Part shown: positions 61,501-64,000 of the stretch, one piece after another
Layout of the letters: each line of letters opens with the position of its first letter
Numbering within the stretch: the first letter of the stretch is position 1
Assembly (NCBI RefSeq): GCF_001639105.2
Contig: NZ_CP028904.1
Span: forward strand, 1-64,000
Direction: 5' to 3'
Length of the DNA: 64,000 bases
Source: Azospirillum humicireducens
GTDB taxonomy: Bacteria; Pseudomonadota; Alphaproteobacteria; Azospirillales; Azospirillaceae
Notes under the pieces: generated by a model
Told to the model about the DNA's origin: nothing
Databases searched by the model: none
Seen by the model: the letters and a program-made list of their open reading frames with translations, nothing else
Position numbers and translations under genes: made by a program

Positions 61501-64000
61501 CAGGACGCCGTAGCTCCAGCCGCCCTGCGGGCCGATGACCGCCACCGCATCGGGCGTCCGTTCCGCGCGGGCGCGCAGCAGGTCGGGCATGCGGTCGTCC
61601 GTGGGCGGCTCGCCCGGCACCGACAGGGCGGCGGCGACCGCCTTGTCGGCGTCGGTGCGCAGATCGGGAACCGGGGCCTCCCACAGCGCCTCCTCCTCGG
61701 ACAGGCGGGTGAGGAAGGCGGTGTAGGCGGCGAACATGCCGTCGATCAGCTCCGGGTCGAACAGATCGTCGGCGATGAACCAGCGCGTCACCAGCGCGCC
61801 GCCATATTCGGTCGCCTGATAATCGAGCCAGACCTGCGGCGTCTGGTTGATCTGGTAGACCTGCCGTTTGGTGAGTTCCCAATCGGCGCGCGACGGATCG
61901 TCGAAATCCATGCCGATCATGCTGGTGAAGACCACCGGCATGTCGATGCCGGCCGCGCCCGTCGCCGCCTCGCCGCCTCGGTGACGGCCGAGTTCGCGCA
62001 TCACCCGGATGCCGTTGAAGTCGCGGTGACTCAGCGCCTGCCACAGATCGTCCTGGGTGCGCCGCGCCGCCGGCAGGAACAGGTCCCCCTCCGCCGCCGA
62101 GACCGGAAGCAGCATCAGCGAGGTGAAGTCGCCGCAGATGTCCATCACCTGCGGGTGAACGTTCCGGCGGTTGAAGTAGGTGATGTTCAGCGTGAAGTCC
62201 GGTGACCGGCTGTAGGTGGCGAGCAGTTGCGTGAAGGCGGTCAGCAGCGCGCCGCTGGCGGTCAGGCCCAGCCCGGCGGCCCGTGTCTGGAAGCGCTGCC
62301 AGAGGGCCGCCGGCAGCCGGTGGTCCAGCGTGCGGAAGGTCGGCCGCTCGATGCCGCCGGGTGCCCGGCGCAACGGCAGGTCGGGGGCGGGCGGAATGCG
62401 GTCGAGCCGCTCCAGCCAATGGGCGCGCGCCGCCTGCCAGCCCGGCGTCCCCTCCTGCGCCCGTTCCGCCAGCGCATAGTCGCGGAAGGACAGGGTCAGG
62501 GGCGGCAGCTCGGCCTCGGGATCGTCCAGCAGGCGGGCCAGTTCGCCGAAGACGACGCGGAAGCTCTGGATGTCGAAGACCAGCAGATCCATGTCGAGAT
62601 GGACGCGCGCGATGCCGCCCGGCAGGCGGCTGACCGTCAGCTCGAACAGCGGCCAGCGCTGCGGGTCGAAGACCTGATAGGACATCCGTTCACGGATCCC
62701 GGCCAATGCGGCGTCGCGCTCGGCGTCGGGAAGGCCGCGCAGGTCGCGTTCGACGACGCGGTAGGGCCCGACCGTCTCCAGGATTCGCTGCTGACCGAAG
62801 GGAGTGACGACGCAGCGCATCATCTCGTGGCGGGCGATCAGCCGGTTCCAGGCGCGCTCCAGCCGGCCGACATCGAGATCCTCGAGCTCCAGTTCGATGT
62901 ATTCGTGGCAGGAGACGCTGCCCAGTGTCATGCCGCGCTGCCGGCCGAGCCAGAAGGCCTGCTGCAGGTCGGTCAGCGGGAAGGGGTCGTGGCGCTCCTC
63001 CGGCCGCGGGGTGACGACGAGCTGCCCCTGGCCGAGAGGGCGGGAGAAGTCGATGTCGTCACGGCCGATCAGGCCGCGGATGTGGGCGGCCAGCGCCGAA
63101 ACCGTCCGGTGTTCGTAGCCGACCGTCGGCGGCAGCTGCAGGTCGAACCGCTGGTTGATGAGGTGCGTCAGCTCCAGGAAGATCAGGGAATCGACGCCCT
63201 GCTCGGTGAGCGGACGGTCCGGGTCGAGCGCGTCGCTGGCGAACTTCAGCCGCTCGCCGATGACGCGGCGCAGATAGGCGGCGAGCTTCGCCTCCTGCTC
63301 CTCCGGCGGCAGGCCGGAAAGCGACAGGTCGATGTCTTCGCCGGACTGGCGCAACGCCGCGAGCTGTTCGGCCAGCAGCGGGCGCAGCGCGCTGCGTGTC
63401 GCCGGCAAACCGCCGACCGCCGCCGCCAGCGCCTGCGGATCGACGGCGATGGGCATGCGGCCGCAGGTTCCCTCCCCCCACAGCGTCTGCTTCAGCAGGG
63501 CGTTGAGCACTGCGAAGCCGGCATCGGCCGGGATCGGCTTCAGGCTGGACTTCTCCAGCCGCTCCAGCTTGGCGGCGCCGTCGCGGATCGTCGCCAGCTG
63601 GCCCCAGGCGACCGACAGGGCCGGCACGCCCTGCGCCCGCAGATGGGCGGCGAAGGCGTCCTGCCAGGCGTTGGCGGTGTTGTAGGCAGCACCCGGCATC
63701 GCCAGCAGCGCCGCCGCCGAACTGAACAGGCAGAACAGGTCGAGCGGCTGGCCGCGCAGCGCCTCGTACAGCACGAGGCTCCCGGCGACCTTCACCTCCG
63801 CCGTGCGGGCGAAGGTCGCGGCGTCCTGGTCGCGCAACAGCGTGCTGAGGCCGGCGTGCGCGGTGTGGAACACCCGGCGCACCGGCTGTTCCAATTTTTC
63901 CAGCGCCGTGCGCAGGGCGTCGGCGTCGCGCAGGTCGGCGTCGAGGCGGTGGACACGGGTGCCGCCGGCCTCCAGCGCGGCGATGCAGGTTGCCTGGGCA
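58576..64000 (-). CDS. PKS-NRPS hybrid (partial): KR-ACP-Cy-A(MT)-PCP
   Basis: The frame is open to the window edge, so the N-terminus is missing. The visible 1800 residues start inside a ketoreductase (VFHTAHAGLS to AAYNTANAWQDAF; YNTAN holds the catalytic Tyr/Asn). An ACP follows (TEQGVDSLIFLEL), then a heterocyclisation domain with intact DLLVFDIQS, an adenylation domain (TSGTTGQPKG, FHHDMSVYD), a methyltransferase embedded between A8 and A10 (ILEFGAGIGSVTHAIL), A10 (VNGKIDRARL) and a PCP (ALGGDSLLMTRL). The adenylation pocket reads roughly D-M-Y-N-M-G-I-I-V, unlike the four cysteine domains. The methyltransferase could act on N (as in PchF) or C. A PKS KS-AT part probably lies just outside the window. 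Confidence 0.9.
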   Translation of the reverse strand, partial: AQATCIAALEAGGTRVHRLDADLRDADALRTALEKLEQPVRRVFHTAHAGLSTLLRDQDAATFARTAEVKVAGSLVLYEALRGQPLDLFCLFSSAAALLAMPGAAYNTANAWQDAFAAHLRAQGVPALSVAWGQLATIRDGAAKLERLEKSSLKPIPADAGFAVLNALLKQTLWGEGTCGRMPIAVDPQALAAAVGGLPATRSALRPLLAEQLAALRQSGEDIDLSLSGLPPEEQEAKLAAYLRRVIGERLKFASDALDPDRPLTEQGVDSLIFLELTHLINQRFDLQLPPTVGYEHRTVSALAAHIRGLIGRDDIDFSRPLGQGQLVVTPRPEERHDPFPLTDLQQAFWLGRQRGMTLGSVSCHEYIELELEDLDVGRLERAWNRLIARHEMMRCVVTPFGQQRILETVGPYRVVERDLRGLPDAERDAALAGIRERMSYQVFDPQRWPLFELTVSRLPGGIARVHLDMDLLVFDIQSFRVVFGELARLLDDPEAELPPLTLSFRDYALAERAQEGTPGWQAARAHWLERLDRIPPAPDLPLRRAPGGIERPTFRTLDHRLPAALWQRFQTRAAGLGLTASGALLTAFTQLLATYSRSPDFTLNITYFNRRNVHPQVMDICGDFTSLMLLPVSAAEGDLFLPAARRTQDDLWQALSHRDFNGIRVMRELGRHRGGEAATGAAGIDMPVVFTSMIGMDFDDPSRADWELTKRQVYQINQTPQVWLDYQATEYGGALVTRWFIADDLFDPELIDGMFAAYTAFLTRLSEEEALWEAPVPDLRTDADKAVAAALSVPGEPPTDDRMPDLLRARAERTPDAVAVIGPQGGWSYGVLQRRVDRLAGHLLALGVPASQPVAVAMAKQPDAVLAALAIQAAGACYAPLDAEQGSERLAAILHGLQPFAILTAGPTPELPEDLPESILRIDVSALSLDGEDGDEPAAPPPRRQDAGDPAYIIHTSGTTGQPKGAVLDHRAPINTLRALNRRLDAGPDDRTLSLCAFHHDMSVYDVFGMLACGGAVILPDRERSKDALHWLELMQRHAPTILNAVPAFIAMLLDAQALTGAELPAPRHVMMGGDWIAPDLVRRLNALWPDCRIHSIGGPTETAIVSAHHPIGALDPEGTTIPYGRPLENQTCHLLNRIGQDCPVGVAGEICTGGLALSLGYWRDEARTAERYRPHPRSGERLFHTGDLGRLGRDGVLEILGRIDSQIKLNGTRIEPGEIEAALADHPDVAQAAVLVGGAPRPQLHAFFTVRRDATPPTGAALPDRDWRQGLDRGHRACDRLPEGFDLDRYRQHFADMEQLSTWVMLDTLRGAGFFREAGDTAASDDLHAALGVAPLYGKLFQSWLRVLCEDGILTEMGDGRYAATPLIAGADCPTGGRAALHARIARRAAAGAPYERRIWSLYERCIARPADLLNGTLNPLELMFEGGRTDFAESWYRENPISAHFNAIAGEAARGLLEARQDAGPLRILEFGAGIGSVTHAILKAVPTPDFTYDFTDLSRYFLDNARNAFAAWPQMRFGLYDINEDPVLQGLDPGSYDLIVGSNVLHDAMDVNRSSRLLRSLLKPGGHLLLVEGTLNPRFQLVSLGFVEGLSHYEDERLESCLPMLDAQRWQAVLGAAGFARQAAIPQAGSPAEAMNYHVVLARNGDGAAVLDPQSLDGWLRGRLPDAMVPQRWHQLSRLPLTVNGKIDRARLQSVLADRPPPAQPEGEALEGDTQQRLAALWTEVLDQPVTTAGANFFALGGDSLLMTRLASRIRHGFGTAPDLATLLRLPVLKDQAAQLATLLIAAPAEGSDQDDAFESGVI

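Overview
The window is about 65-70% G+C by impression. Its gene content resembles an Azospirillum-like plant-associated alphaproteobacterium (Rhodospirillales). That placement is an inference from coding style, a two-partner secretion adhesin, NodD-like LysR regulators and a siderophore-type assembly line; no rRNA, tRNA or other marker gene is present. Three blocks are separated by insertion-sequence debris.

Block 1 (474-11972, + strand) is a surface-adhesin locus. It holds a TpsB outer-membrane transporter, a very large TpsA exoprotein with GLUG-type repeats and six near-identical 83-residue C-terminal repeats, an IalB-family secreted protein, and a membrane histidine kinase translationally coupled to an OmpR-type response regulator. 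An internally deleted IS6-family element (12063-12686) and a fragment of an IS3-type transposase gene follow.

Block 2 (12894-30783) is a catabolic region for an aromatic compound. A left set (mostly - strand) and a right set (+ strand) each contain a flavoprotein monooxygenase, a two-domain VOC (extradiol-type) dioxygenase and an FAH-family hydrolase, and each has its own NodD-like LysR regulator. Around them are a cyclase-family hydrolase, a cupin, a DHPON-hydrolase-like C-C hydrolase, an erythronate-dehydrogenase-like SDR, a second SDR, a NIPSNAP-like protein, a MetA-pathway outer-membrane channel, an MFS transporter, an ACMSD-type amidohydrolase and a SnoaL-like protein. NodD-like regulators beside a monooxygenase/extradiol dioxygenase pair recall the naringenin (fde) pathway of Herbaspirillum, so a flavonoid or related phenolic is the leading guess. 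A perfect 22-bp palindrome lies between the divergent cyclase and LysR genes.

Block 3 (31454 to beyond 64000, - strand) is a salicylate-primed NRPS-PKS assembly line of the pyochelin/yersiniabactin class, but larger. It encodes isochorismate synthase, isochorismate pyruvate lyase, a salicyl-AMP ligase, five NRPS modules with Cy-type domains (four A domains carry a cysteine code), a thiazoline-oxidase domain, a KS-AT-KR-ACP polyketide synthase, part of a second PKS (KR-ACP) fused to a Cy-A(MT)-PCP module, a free thioesterase, an FAD oxidoreductase, a trans-sulfuration PLP enzyme and an OsmC-like protein. Many stop and start codons overlap, so long polycistronic messages are likely. The predicted product is an aryl-capped poly-thiazoline/thiazole metallophore or related metabolite that does not obviously match pyochelin or yersiniabactin. 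No receptor, phosphopantetheinyl transferase or thiazolinyl imine reductase is visible; the right edge cuts the first assembly-line gene. The left end of the block abuts an IS701-like remnant whose border supplies the stop codon of the last NRPS gene.
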